From assembly GCF_900112845.1 (NCBI RefSeq), contig NZ_FONG01000016.1, forward strand, positions 140,590 to 204,589: DNA of 64,000 nucleotides, given 5' to 3'. The translations under genes were made by a program, and so were the position numbers. Under the pieces are notes generated by a model, which saw only the letters and a program-made list of their open reading frames with translations, was not told the DNA's origin and ran no database searches. Positions 1-8,255 of the stretch are shown here, in pieces (the stretch's first letter is position 1; each line of letters opens with the position of its first letter). Source of the DNA: Actinacidiphila alni. Lineage in GTDB: Bacteria > Actinomycetota > Actinomycetes > Streptomycetales > Streptomycetaceae.

Positions 1-88
1 GGCGCTGATCGCCGCGGAGAGGGCCAGGGCGGCCGCCGTTGAGGCCGCGCTGCCGGGCGCCTGGCGGGCGGCGGACGTGGACATCTGA
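1..88 (+). CDS. C-terminal end of an unidentified protein (5' truncated)
   Basis: Reading from base 2 gives 28 residues ending in VDI and a TGA at 86-88. Nearly every third codon position is G or C, which is the coding signature of this genome and is not seen in the other frames here. The tail is alanine- and arginine-rich and has no recognisable motif, so no function can be given. It is on the same strand as the radical SAM gene that follows after about 145 bases. Confidence 0.6.
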   Translation, partial: ALIAAERARAAAVEAALPGAWRAADVDI

Positions 89-160
89 GCGGAGGGCTTA
101 GGCGCGCCGGGCCGGGCGGGCTCCGGTCCCGGCGCGGTCCTGGTCCTTCCGCGATCCGGG

Positions 161-166
161 TACTCT
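161..166 (+). promoter_or_regulatory. Possible -10 element upstream of the radical SAM gene
   Basis: TACTCT lies 67 bases before the preferred start. The same hexamer is the -10 of the well-formed rplU promoter at 21545. No good -35 is visible 16-18 bases upstream, so this is weak. Confidence 0.25.
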
Positions 167-233
167 TGAGGGTCACCCACCTCCCGCGCCGCCCGGCCGG
201 GGGCGCCCCAGCCGTCTGATGAAAGTCGCCGAG

Positions 234-2159
234 ATGCCTGTCGAGTCGGTCTTCCCGCGCCTGGAAGCACTTCTCCCGCACGTCCAGAAGCCGATCCAGT
301 ACGTCGGCGGCGAGCTGAACTCCACCGTCAAGGACTGGGACGGCGCCGACGTCCGCTGGGCACTGATGTACCCGGACGCGTACGAGGTGGGCCTGCCCAA
401 CCAGGGCGTCATGATCCTCTACGAGGTGCTCAACGAGCGCGAGGGCGTCCTCGCCGAGCGCACGTACAGCGTGTGGCCCGACCTGGAAGCGCTGATGCGC
501 GAGCACGGTGTGCCGCAGTTCACGGTCGACGCGCACCGCCCGGTCCGCGCCTTCGACGTGTTCGGCCTCAGCTTCTCCACCGAGCTGGGCTACACCAACA
601 TGCTCACCGCGCTCGACCTGTCCGGCATCCCGATGCTGGCCGCCGACCGTACGCTCGACGACCCGATCGTGCTGGCCGGCGGGCACGCCGCCTTCAACCC
701 CGAGCCGATCGCCGACTTCATCGACGCGGCGGTCATCGGCGACGGCGAGCAGGCCGTGCTGGAGATGACCGAGGTCATCCGCGCGTGGAAGGCCGAGGGC
801 CGGCCCGGCGGCCGGGACGAGGTGCTGCTGCGGCTGGCGAAGACCGGCGGGGTGTACGTACCGCGCTTCTACGACGTGGAGTATCTGGACGACGGCCGGA
901 TCGCCCGGGTCGTGCCCAACCGCAGCGGTGTGCCGTGGCGGGTGTCCAAGCACACCGTCATGGACCTCGACGAGTGGCCGTACCCGAAGCAGCCGCTGGT
1001 GCCGCTGGCCGAGACCGTGCACGAGCGGATGTCGGTGGAGATCTTCCGCGGCTGCACCCGAGGCTGCCGCTTCTGCCAGGCCGGCATGATCACCCGTCCG
1101 GTGCGCGAGCGCTCCATCACCGGCATCGGCGAGATGGTCGAGAAGGGCCTGAAGGCCACCGGCTTCGAGGAGGTCGGCCTGCTGTCGCTGTCCTCCGCCG
1201 ACCACAGCGAGATCGCGGACGTCGCCAAGGGCCTCGCCGACCGGTACGAGGAGGACAAGATCGGCCTGTCCCTCCCGTCCACCCGCGTCGACGCCTTCAA
1301 CATCGACCTGGCCAACGAGCTGACCCGCAACGGCCGCCGCTCCGGGCTCACCTTCGCCCCCGAGGGCGGCTCCGAGCGGATCCGCAAGGTCATCAACAAG
1401 ATGGTCTCCGAAGAGGACCTGATCCGTACCGTCGCCACCGCCTACGGCAACGGCTGGCGGCAGGTGAAGCTCTACTTCATGTGCGGGCTGCCCACCGAGA
1501 CCGACGAGGACGTCCTCCAGATCGCCGACATGGCCAAGCGCGTCATCGCCAAGGGCCGTGAGGTCACCGGGCAGAACGACATCCGCTGCACCGTCTCCAT
1601 CGGCGGCTTCGTCCCCAAGCCGCACACCCCCTTCCAGTGGGCGCCGCAGCTCGGCGTCGAGGAGACCGACGCCCGCCTGGAGAAGCTGCGCGACGCCATC
1701 CGCGGCGACAAGAAGTACGGCCGCAACATCGGCTTCCGCTACCACGACGGCAAGCCCGGCATCATCGAGGGCCTGCTCTCCCGCGGCGACCGCCGGGTGG
1801 GCGCCGTGATCCGCGCCGTCTACGAGGACGGCGGCCGCTTCGACGGCTGGCGCGAGCACTTCTCCTACGACCGCTGGCTGCGCGCCGCCGAGACCGTACT
1901 CCCGGGCCTCGGCGTCGACCTCCCCTGGTACACCACCCGCGAGCGCACCGCCGAAGAAGTCCTCCCCTGGGACCACCTCGACTCCGGCCTCGACAAGGAC
2001 TGGCTCTGGGAGGACTGGCAGGACGCCCTCGACGAGACCGAGGTCGAGGACTGCCGCTGGACCCCCTGCTTTGACTGTGGCGTCTGCCCCCAGATGGACA
2101 CCCACATCCAGGTCGGCCCGACCGGGCAGAAGCTGCTGCCGCTGTCCGTGGTCAAGTAG
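234..2159 (+). CDS. TIGR03960-family radical SAM protein with B12-binding-like N-terminus
   Basis: A 641-residue radical SAM enzyme of the TIGR03960 family, whose reaction is not established. The N-terminal third looks like the cobalamin-binding-type domain of this family. The cluster-binding motif C-x3-C-x2-C is at C274, C278 and C281 (GCTRGCRFCQAG). A second cysteine group near the C-terminus (C607, C612, C615, C618) could hold another cluster or zinc. An ATG at 219 is also in frame. I prefer 234 because the resulting MPVESVFPRLEALLPHVQ matches the N-terminus I recall for Streptomyces homologues; neither start has a strong Shine-Dalgarno. In related genomes the gene is next to its DUF2344 partner. 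Here the partner lies 14 kb away at 16245, separated by accessory genes. Confidence 0.92.
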   Translation: MPVESVFPRLEALLPHVQKPIQYVGGELNSTVKDWDGADVRWALMYPDAYEVGLPNQGVMILYEVLNEREGVLAERTYSVWPDLEALMREHGVPQFTVDAHRPVRAFDVFGLSFSTELGYTNMLTALDLSGIPMLAADRTLDDPIVLAGGHAAFNPEPIADFIDAAVIGDGEQAVLEMTEVIRAWKAEGRPGGRDEVLLRLAKTGGVYVPRFYDVEYLDDGRIARVVPNRSGVPWRVSKHTVMDLDEWPYPKQPLVPLAETVHERMSVEIFRGCTRGCRFCQAGMITRPVRERSITGIGEMVEKGLKATGFEEVGLLSLSSADHSEIADVAKGLADRYEEDKIGLSLPSTRVDAFNIDLANELTRNGRRSGLTFAPEGGSERIRKVINKMVSEEDLIRTVATAYGNGWRQVKLYFMCGLPTETDEDVLQIADMAKRVIAKGREVTGQNDIRCTVSIGGFVPKPHTPFQWAPQLGVEETDARLEKLRDAIRGDKKYGRNIGFRYHDGKPGIIEGLLSRGDRRVGAVIRAVYEDGGRFDGWREHFSYDRWLRAAETVLPGLGVDLPWYTTRERTAEEVLPWDHLDSGLDKDWLWEDWQDALDETEVEDCRWTPCFDCGVCPQMDTHIQVGPTGQKLLPLSVVK

Positions 2160-2173
2160 CCGTCGCCCCAAGG

Positions 2174-2222
2174 CCCGTGGCCCGCGCACTCCTTTGAGGG
2201 AGGGCGCGGGCCACGGGGTTTT
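2174..2222. terminator. Bidirectional terminator between the radical SAM gene and the GH87 gene
   Basis: A perfect 14-bp stem CCCGTGGCCCGCGC (2174-2187) pairs with 2204-2217, with a further CTCC/GGAG pairing inside the loop and TTTT just after the stem. It lies between two convergent genes and can serve both. Confidence 0.85.
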
Positions 2223-2244
2223 CAGGGGGGGGAGAACCTTGGGG

Positions 2245-5200
2245 CTACGAGCCGGTGATCGTGTATTGGGAGCCGGGCTCGATGAGGATGTTGCCCTCCG
2301 CGGAGTTGGTGATCGTCACGTGGGAGAGGGTGGCGTCGCCCCGGGCGCCGCCCTGGGCGCGGATGCCCGCGCCGTGGTTGGACTTGTCGATGGTGACATT
2401 GCTGATGGTGACGCCCGGCATGGTGCCGCCGCCCGTCTTGAACTGGATGCCGTCGTAGGTGGAGTCGGCGATGTCGGTGTCCCGGATGGTGACGCCGGTG
2501 ATGTTGCTGGTGGAGGCGAACAGGGTGATCGCGCCGAATTTCTGCTGCTCGCCCCAGAAGACGCCGCCGCCGCGCTGGATGCCGTTGCTGGCGATCAGAG
2601 TCGTGCCGGAGAACGGCAGCGGATCGTGGTCGGTGGCCAGCATGATCGCCGGGTAGTTCATGGTGTCGTAGACGAGGTTGTTCTCGATGGTGTTGCCGTA
2701 ACCGCCGTAGATCGCGAGGCCGTTGGCGCGCCAGGGCAGCTGGATGGTGTTGTTGACGAAGTGGTTGTCGTGCGCGACGTCGACGGACTGGTCCTTGACG
2801 TACTTGTTGGCCCAGACCGCCAGCGAGTCGTCGCCGGTGGTGCGGAAGGAGGAGTTGAAGACCTTCGAATTGCGGGTGCCGTTGGTGAAGTTGATCCCGT
2901 CGGCGTAGGTGTCGCGGATCCGCATGCCGCTGAATTCGAGGCCGTCGGCCGGGCCCCACAGGTCGGGGATGTTGTCGTAGTCGCGGCCGACCCAGACGCC
3001 GACGTTGGAGTGCTCGATCCACACATTGCTGATCTTGGTGTTCTTGCCGAACCGGCCGTTGAGGCCGACACCGCCCTCGGCGTTGCCGTCACCGCCGCGG
3101 ATCCGCCCGGAACCGAAGATCGCGATGTCGGAGATCTGGGTGTTGTTGTCGATGTCGAAGCCGAAGTTGCCCTCGTGCGGGTGGTTGATGGTGCCCGCGT
3201 CCTGCGGCTGGATCAGCGAGTAGAGCTGCGAGTACCACATGCCGGCGCCGCGGATCGTGACGTTGCTGATGCCGACCTGGTTGTACTGGCCGCGGTGCAG
3301 CGGGTCCACGGTGAGGATCTTCTTCTCCTGCCGCCACTGGCCGGCCGGGATCCACACGCAGTTGATGACGCCGTTCTGGTCGTCGGTCACCGCCCGCTGG
3401 ATGGCGTCGGTGTCCTCGATGCCGTCGTCCGGGACCGCCCCGTACTCGGTGATCGAGGTGCAGTCGGCGGGCTTGGTCTTCTGCGGCGCGACCTGCTCCA
3501 GGTCGATCAGGTCGATGATGTAGAAGGAGGCGGAGTCGCCCGCGTCCCGCTGGAGCCGGAATTTCGTGCCGGGCGGATAGGTGTCCGGCAGCAGCGCGTT
3601 GGACTCGTCGAAGAGCCTGCGGGCGTCGGCCTGCGGGGAGTTGGTGAGCGCCTCGGGGCCGTCGGTGTTGCCGTACAGCCAGCTGTGCACCGAGGACAGC
3701 GTGATCTTCCGGTTGAAGGTGTTGTTGATGTAGAGGCTGATGGTGGCGTCGATGCCGCCGCCGCTCGGGGCGTCCGGGATCGAGTTGCGCACCACGATCG
3801 AATTGCTGGGGTTGGTGGAGGTGAACTCCACGAACTGGCCGGTGGAGTTGAGCCGTACCGACTTGCGGCCCGAGGACTCGGTGGCGAAGTTGGTGTGGCC
3901 GAAGGTGCGCAGCGGGTCGGCCTCCAGCAGGGTGCCGTTGTAACTGGCGGCCTCCGCCTCGTACTCGGTGTACGGCAGCGCCGCGCCGCGGCCGACGACG
4001 ATGGCGCGCGAGAAGGTGTTGTTGGTCTCGTTGGTCTCGGCGACCACGTCGGTGACGTCCGCGGTGGCGACGATGGTGGCGCCGCCGGAGGTGGCGGTCC
4101 AGGTGCCGGTGACGTTGACGGTCGTGGTGGCGCCCGCGGCGACCGCCGGGGTGCTGGTGTCGAGCGTGGTGCCGCCGACCGCGACGCGGGTGACGGTGGT
4201 GGCGCCGCTCGAGGTCGTGCCGCGGTTGTGCACGGAGACGGTGAAGGAGACCGCCGCGCCGACCGCGGGGCTCGCCGGGTTGGAGGTGACGTCCAGCACC
4301 TGGAGGTCGGGGCCCGGCGCCTGGGCGACGACGAGCTTGCCGGGCGCGGTGTAGCTGTTGTTGTCGTTGTTCTGCTCCACGACGGCGTCGGTCGGGTCGA
4401 CGACCGCCGTCACCGTGTAGCTGCCGGTGGCGCGCTTGCCGACGGCGACCTGCACGGTGCTGGAGGCGCCGGCGGCGAGCGGGCCGACCGCGGCGCTGCC
4501 GGCGACGACCCCGCCGATGCTGATGTTGGCGGTGGTCGCGGGGGAGGCGGCGGAGCCGATGTTCTTGACCGTGGCGCTGACGGTGGTGGTGTCGCTCTCC
4601 ACCGGCGCGGTGGGGCTCCAGGACAGCGCGGTGACGGTCAGGTCGGGGTTGGGCGCGGGGACGCCGACGACCTGGACCTCGGCGACCTGGCCGCCGGGGG
4701 CACCGGAGTTGGCGAAGAAGCCGAGCCGCAGATCGGCGACGCGTCCGGTGACCGGGATGCGCACCGCGTTCTGGTTGCCCGAGGGGCTGAAGGAGTAGTC
4801 CGCCCTGGCCTTGAGCGAGGTGAAGTCGGTCGCGTTCTGGCCGCGGCCGAGCACCTGGATGTTCTGGGTGCGCGGGCCCCACGCCTGGTCCGGGTTGAGC
4901 TTGACGACGACCGAGGTGATGTCGGCGTCGGCGCCGAGCTTGACGGTCAGCGTCGACGGGTAGCCGTTGGACTCCCAATAGGTGCCGCTCTGGCCGTCGT
5001 TGGCGTTGGCCGCGACGAACTGCTGCACGGACGAGGACGCTTCGACGGGCTTGCCGTGCGCGAGGTCGGTGCCGCTGCCGTCGCCGGGGTCGGTGCCGGG
5101 GTCGCCCGGATCACCCGGGTCGCCCGGGTCGCCCGGGTCGGTGACCGTGGTGCCGTGCACCTCGAACTCGGCGATCTGGGCGGCGGGCCAGCCGGTGTTG

Positions 5201-5667
5201 GCGGTGATGTTCAGCCGTACGTACCGGACGGCGGCCGGGCCGAAGTCGAGGGTAACGGTGTTGCCGGAGGCGGGGTTGAAGGTGCGGCCCTGGGCGGCGG
5301 ACAGCGTGCTGAAGCTGCCGCCGTCGGTGCTGCCCTGCACCGAGAGCGTCTCGGTGCGCGTCTCCCAGCCGGCCGGCAGCTTGAGCACCACCTGGTCGAC
5401 GTTCGCGCCGCTGCCGCCGAGGTCCACCTGGAGCCACTGCGGGAAGGCGTTGTTGGGGCCTTCCCAGTACGTGGCCTGGTTGCCGTCGGAGGCGGCCGAC
5501 GCGGGGTAGCCGCCGGTGGCGCCACTGGCCGACGTGGCCTTGCCGAGGGCCAGGTTGGGGCGGTCGGCGGCGGACGCGCCGCCGGCCAGCGGCAGCAGCC
5601 CGGTGAGGAGGAGTCCTGCCGTGACCAGGCCGGTCAGCAGCCGGCGTCTGAGCTGTTTCCGTTTCAT
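2245..5667 (-). CDS. Secreted modular GH87 alpha-1,3-glucanase (mycodextranase type)
   Basis: An 1140-residue secreted enzyme predicted to cleave alpha-1,3-glucan, a fungal wall and biofilm polymer. Order: signal peptide (about 1-34, ending ASA), discoidin/F5-8C-like domain (35-175), Pro-Gly-Asp repeat linker, second discoidin-like domain (about 205-340), two CARDB Ig-like domains (about 345-560), a CBM6/35-like module (about 570-735), and a parallel beta-helix catalytic domain (about 740-1140). The family call rests on D923, D946 and D947: the D-x22-D-D spacing equals that of the catalytic aspartates I recall for Bacillus and Paenibacillus GH87 enzymes. The start is the only ATG that gives an n-region of MKRKQLRRR before the hydrophobic core. 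The gene is monocistronic between two terminators, with an AT-rich upstream region. Confidence 0.88.
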   Translation of the reverse strand: MKRKQLRRRLLTGLVTAGLLLTGLLPLAGGASAADRPNLALGKATSASGATGGYPASAASDGNQATYWEGPNNAFPQWLQVDLGGSGANVDQVVLKLPAGWETRTETLSVQGSTDGGSFSTLSAAQGRTFNPASGNTVTLDFGPAAVRYVRLNITANTGWPAAQIAEFEVHGTTVTDPGDPGDPGDPGDPGTDPGDGSGTDLAHGKPVEASSSVQQFVAANANDGQSGTYWESNGYPSTLTVKLGADADITSVVVKLNPDQAWGPRTQNIQVLGRGQNATDFTSLKARADYSFSPSGNQNAVRIPVTGRVADLRLGFFANSGAPGGQVAEVQVVGVPAPNPDLTVTALSWSPTAPVESDTTTVSATVKNIGSAASPATTANISIGGVVAGSAAVGPLAAGASSTVQVAVGKRATGSYTVTAVVDPTDAVVEQNNDNNSYTAPGKLVVAQAPGPDLQVLDVTSNPASPAVGAAVSFTVSVHNRGTTSSGATTVTRVAVGGTTLDTSTPAVAAGATTTVNVTGTWTATSGGATIVATADVTDVVAETNETNNTFSRAIVVGRGAALPYTEYEAEAASYNGTLLEADPLRTFGHTNFATESSGRKSVRLNSTGQFVEFTSTNPSNSIVVRNSIPDAPSGGGIDATISLYINNTFNRKITLSSVHSWLYGNTDGPEALTNSPQADARRLFDESNALLPDTYPPGTKFRLQRDAGDSASFYIIDLIDLEQVAPQKTKPADCTSITEYGAVPDDGIEDTDAIQRAVTDDQNGVINCVWIPAGQWRQEKKILTVDPLHRGQYNQVGISNVTIRGAGMWYSQLYSLIQPQDAGTINHPHEGNFGFDIDNNTQISDIAIFGSGRIRGGDGNAEGGVGLNGRFGKNTKISNVWIEHSNVGVWVGRDYDNIPDLWGPADGLEFSGMRIRDTYADGINFTNGTRNSKVFNSSFRTTGDDSLAVWANKYVKDQSVDVAHDNHFVNNTIQLPWRANGLAIYGGYGNTIENNLVYDTMNYPAIMLATDHDPLPFSGTTLIASNGIQRGGGVFWGEQQKFGAITLFASTSNITGVTIRDTDIADSTYDGIQFKTGGGTMPGVTISNVTIDKSNHGAGIRAQGGARGDATLSHVTITNSAEGNILIEPGSQYTITGS

Positions 5668-5827
5668 GTGTCCTCTGTTCAGTCGTGCGGGACCGAGCGG
5701 GGGGAGGGAGCGGAGAGCGGAAGCGAGCGGGGGTGCGGCGGGACGGCTCGCGGTACGGGTGCCTGCCGTGAAGTTGCAGGTTGATGCCAGGAATTGGGAG
5801 CTTGTTGACCTGTTTTTTGCGAATCAC

Positions 5828-5856
5828 ATGGTGCGATCGTGGCACTGGCTTGTCAA
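5828..5856 (-). promoter_or_regulatory. Candidate promoter of the GH87 gene
   Basis: The 313-base gap 5668-5980 holds no gene. It is unusually AT-rich for this genome between 5790 and 5885. On the minus strand a consensus -35 TTGACA (5856-5851) is followed 17 bases later by CACCAT (5833-5828), a weak -10. GTTGAC and GTCAAC copies at either side could be regulator half-sites, but no clean palindrome is seen. Confidence 0.4.
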
Positions 5857-5911
5857 CAGTTTTCACACGTCACTCGATTTATTGACCTGCGGGCGCATCC
5901 GCACAGCACAA

Positions 5912-5950
5912 AGGCGCCGACTCCCGCCTGGCGGACGGGAATCGGCGCCT
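5912..5950 (-). terminator. Terminator of the SDR gene
   Basis: Arms of 15 bases at 5912-5926 and 5936-5950 pair with one G-T wobble around a 9-base loop. On the minus strand the stem is followed by TTTGTG. It lies about 30 bases past the SDR stop codon. Confidence 0.8.
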
Positions 5951-5980
5951 CGCGGGTCGCTCGGGGGTCGGCGCCGCCGC

Positions 5981-6739
5981 TCAGCGCGGCGCGGGCGGGC
6001 GGACGGTGACGACCGTCCCCGACAGGTGGTTGGCCGCGTCGCTGCACAGGAACGTGACCAGGCCGACCAGGTCCTCCGGCGCCCCGATCCGGCCGCCCGG
6101 GTAGGTGGCCGCGGTCTTCTCGATCTGCTCCGCGGTGGCGACCTCCCGCATCCCCGGCGAGTCGGTGAGCCCCGGCGCGATCGCGACCGTACGGATGCCC
6201 TGGCCGACCAGCTCCACGTGCGTGACGGCCGACAGCATGTTCAGCGCGGCCTTGGAGCCGGAGTACGGCGCCCCGCCGGCCACCGCCTGCACCGCGGCGA
6301 TGCTCGACATGTACACGATCCGGCCACCGCCGCCGCGGATCATCAGCGGCGCGAAGTGCTTGGTGGTCAGGAAGCCGCCGATCAGATTGGACCGCAGCAC
6401 CCGCTCCAGCACGGCCACGTCCGTCCGCAGCACCGGCTGCGAACCGGGCATCCAGCCGGCGTTGTTGATCAGCGCGTCGACCCGCCCGAAGGCGGCGTCG
6501 ACCTCCGCGGCGGCGGCGCCGACCTCCGCCTCGTCGCTCACGTCGGCCGCCAAGGCCAGCGCGGGCGGGGCGTCGGGGAGTGCCGCGATCTCCTCGACCA
6601 CCGCCTGCGCCCGCGCCCGGTCCCGGGCGAGCACCGCGACCCGCGCGCCGTCGGCGGCGAGCCCCAGCGCCAGCGCGCGCCCGATGCCCTGCGCCGCGCC
6701 CGTGATCACGACGGCCTTGCCCGTGATGTCGATGTTCAT
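5981..6739 (-). CDS. SDR-family NAD(P)-dependent oxidoreductase
   Basis: A 252-residue classical short-chain dehydrogenase. The nucleotide-binding TGAAQGIG motif is at residues 13-20, NNAG at 92-95, catalytic serines at 145-146, and the Y159-x3-K163 pair in YSGSK. The substrate cannot be read from the sequence. The ATG at 6739 is preceded by GGAAAGG at good spacing; upstream in-frame starts would run into the operator region. It is divergent from a TetR gene, and the shared intergenic region carries two identical-armed palindromes, so it is very probably repressed by that regulator. Confidence 0.9.
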   Translation of the reverse strand: MNIDITGKAVVITGAAQGIGRALALGLAADGARVAVLARDRARAQAVVEEIAALPDAPPALALAADVSDEAEVGAAAAEVDAAFGRVDALINNAGWMPGSQPVLRTDVAVLERVLRSNLIGGFLTTKHFAPLMIRGGGGRIVYMSSIAAVQAVAGGAPYSGSKAALNMLSAVTHVELVGQGIRTVAIAPGLTDSPGMREVATAEQIEKTAATYPGGRIGAPEDLVGLVTFLCSDAANHLSGTVVTVRPPAPR

Positions 6740-6815
6740 GTGCCGCTGCCTTTCCCGACCCCGGGCGGCCCGCGCCCGGGGTCCTGCGTTCGGTGTCCCG
6801 CGTTCCGTTCCCAAC

Positions 6816-6833
6816 TCCAACGTTGCGGTTGGA
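6816..6833. promoter_or_regulatory. TetR operator, SDR-proximal copy
   Basis: The palindrome TCCAAC-N6-GTTGGA has arms that extend outward with one mismatch (AACTCCAAC/GTTGGAATT). A second copy with identical arms and spacer length lies 47 bases away at 6863. The position between divergent SDR and tetR genes is typical for autoregulation. Confidence 0.7.
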
Positions 6834-6862
6834 ATTCCACTGTAACGCCGGCCGCCCCCGTC

Positions 6863-6880
6863 TCCAACCGGACCGTTGGA
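6863..6880. promoter_or_regulatory. TetR operator, tetR-proximal copy
   Basis: This is the second TCCAAC-N6-GTTGGA palindrome, ending 19 bases before the tetR start codon. A protein bound here would overlap the expected tetR promoter or ribosome binding site. Confidence 0.7.
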
Positions 6881-6899
6881 AACGGGTTACGCTGCCTCC

Positions 6900-7490
6900 A
6901 TGGCATGGGACACGCAGGAGACCCGGCGGCGGCTCAAGGAGGCGGCGGTCGCCGAATTCGCCGAGCGCGGCCCGGCCGGTACGACGATGGCGCGGATCGC
7001 CGAGCGCGCCGGGATCAACAAGGAACGGCTCTACAACTACTTCGGCGACAAGCAGTCGCTGTTCGAGACGGTCCTCACCGACGAACTGGACAAGCTCGCC
7101 GCGGGCGTCGCGCTCGGCAACCCCGGCTACCAGGACATCGGCGAATTCGCCGGCCGCACCTTCGACTACCACGCCGACCACCCGGAGCTGGCCCGCCTCC
7201 TCCAGTGGGAGGGGCTCAGCGGCGGCCCGGTCGCCGACGAGGTGAACCGTACGGTCCACTACCAGGACAAGGTGCGGGCGGTCGCGGCGGCGCAGCGCGA
7301 GGGCGTGCTCGACGACGGGCTCGACCCCGCCCATCTGGTCTTCCTGCTGATCGCGCTGGCCGCCTGGTGGTTCTCGGTGCCGCAGCTCGCCGCGATGCTC
7401 ACCGGCGCCGATCCGGACGCGCCCGAGGAGCGGGCCCGCCGCCGGGCGGGCGTGGTCGAGGCGGCGCGGCGGCTGGCGGCGCCGCGTTAG
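6900..7490 (+). CDS. TetR/AcrR-family transcriptional repressor
   Basis: A 196-residue regulator. The N-terminal helix-turn-helix spans about residues 10-55 (RIAERAGINKERLYNYFGDKQ), followed by an alpha-helical ligand domain of usual length. The ATG at 6900 gives the common MAWDTQETRRRLKEAA-type N-terminus; an ATG eight codons upstream lies inside the operator copy at 6863. It is divergent from the SDR gene and likely controls it and itself through the two TCCAAC-N6-GTTGGA sites. The ligand is unknown. Confidence 0.92.
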   Translation: MAWDTQETRRRLKEAAVAEFAERGPAGTTMARIAERAGINKERLYNYFGDKQSLFETVLTDELDKLAAGVALGNPGYQDIGEFAGRTFDYHADHPELARLLQWEGLSGGPVADEVNRTVHYQDKVRAVAAAQREGVLDDGLDPAHLVFLLIALAAWWFSVPQLAAMLTGADPDAPEERARRRAGVVEAARRLAAPR

Positions 7491-7517
7491 GGCCTGTCCG
7501 GGCGCGGGACGCGGGGC

Positions 7518-8093
7518 TCAGCGGGTGCTGTAGCGCAGCAGCACCACACCGTTGCCGAAAGTGCGGCTCTCGACCAGCACCAGGGCGCTGACGTCCATGG
7601 CGTCGGCGGTCGCGAAGCAGGGCGTGCCGCGGCCGATCAGCACCGGGTGGACGTAGATCCGGTACTCGTCGATCAGGCCGAGGTCGCGGAAGGCGCCGCT
7701 CACCTCCGCGCCGCCGACCACCAGGTCGCCACCCGGCTCGGCCAGCAGCGCGCGGATCTCGTCCGGGTCGATCTCGCGCTTGACGGTGGTGTGCCAGGCG
7801 GTGTGGGCCGCGGGGTCCAGGGTGCGGGAGTAGACGATCTTCGGCATCCCGCGCCAGATGCCGGCGAATTCGGCCATCCGCGGGTCGGCCTCCGGGTCCT
7901 TGTCGGCGGTCGGCCAGAAATCGGCCATCAGCTCATGGGTGACCCGGCCGTTGACGAAGGCGCCCGCGCCGGCGAGCTCGTCGTTGAAGTGCTGGTGCAG
8001 CTCCGCGTCGACCCGGTGCCAGTCGATCTCCCGGTCCGGGCCCTCCATGAAGCCGTCGAGGGACACCGACATCGACATGATGACCTTGCGCAT
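7518..8093 (-). CDS. DHFR/RibD C-terminal-domain-like reductase
   Basis: A 191-residue protein of the RibD_C/dihydrofolate-reductase-like family. The N-terminus MRKVIMSMSVSLDGFMEGPD and the C-terminal GGAEVSGAFRDLGLIDEYRI element are typical. Members bind NADPH, but the physiological substrate of these stand-alone forms is usually unknown. The ATG at 8093 has GAGGAG four bases upstream. It is convergent with tetR, with only 27 bases between stops. The 162 bases upstream hold several GTACGACGC-type repeats but no clear promoter. Confidence 0.88.
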   Translation of the reverse strand: MRKVIMSMSVSLDGFMEGPDREIDWHRVDAELHQHFNDELAGAGAFVNGRVTHELMADFWPTADKDPEADPRMAEFAGIWRGMPKIVYSRTLDPAAHTAWHTTVKREIDPDEIRALLAEPGGDLVVGGAEVSGAFRDLGLIDEYRIYVHPVLIGRGTPCFATADAMDVSALVLVESRTFGNGVVLLRYSTR

Positions 8094-8255
8094 GGCTCTC
8101 CTCACGGGACCGGCCCGCCGGACACCGTCGTCCGACGCGCAGGACGATACGCCGGGGGTACGACAGTGACCGCCGTACGACGCGGGGCCTGATCCAAACG
8201 GCGCCCGGCCGCTACGAGACTCGGCCCGTACGACGCCAGGCGCCGTACGAGAGCG

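Noticed and set aside
5101..5145. CCCGGGTCG-type repeats that look like a small array
   Set aside because: These are codons for the Pro-Gly-Asp linker of the GH87 protein, not CRISPR; no CRISPR array or cas gene was seen anywhere in the window.
2071..5784. 1237-codon plus-strand frame opposite the GH87 gene
   Set aside because: Low-complexity Val/Gly/Asp translation antisense to a gene with signal peptide, domains and catalytic residues.
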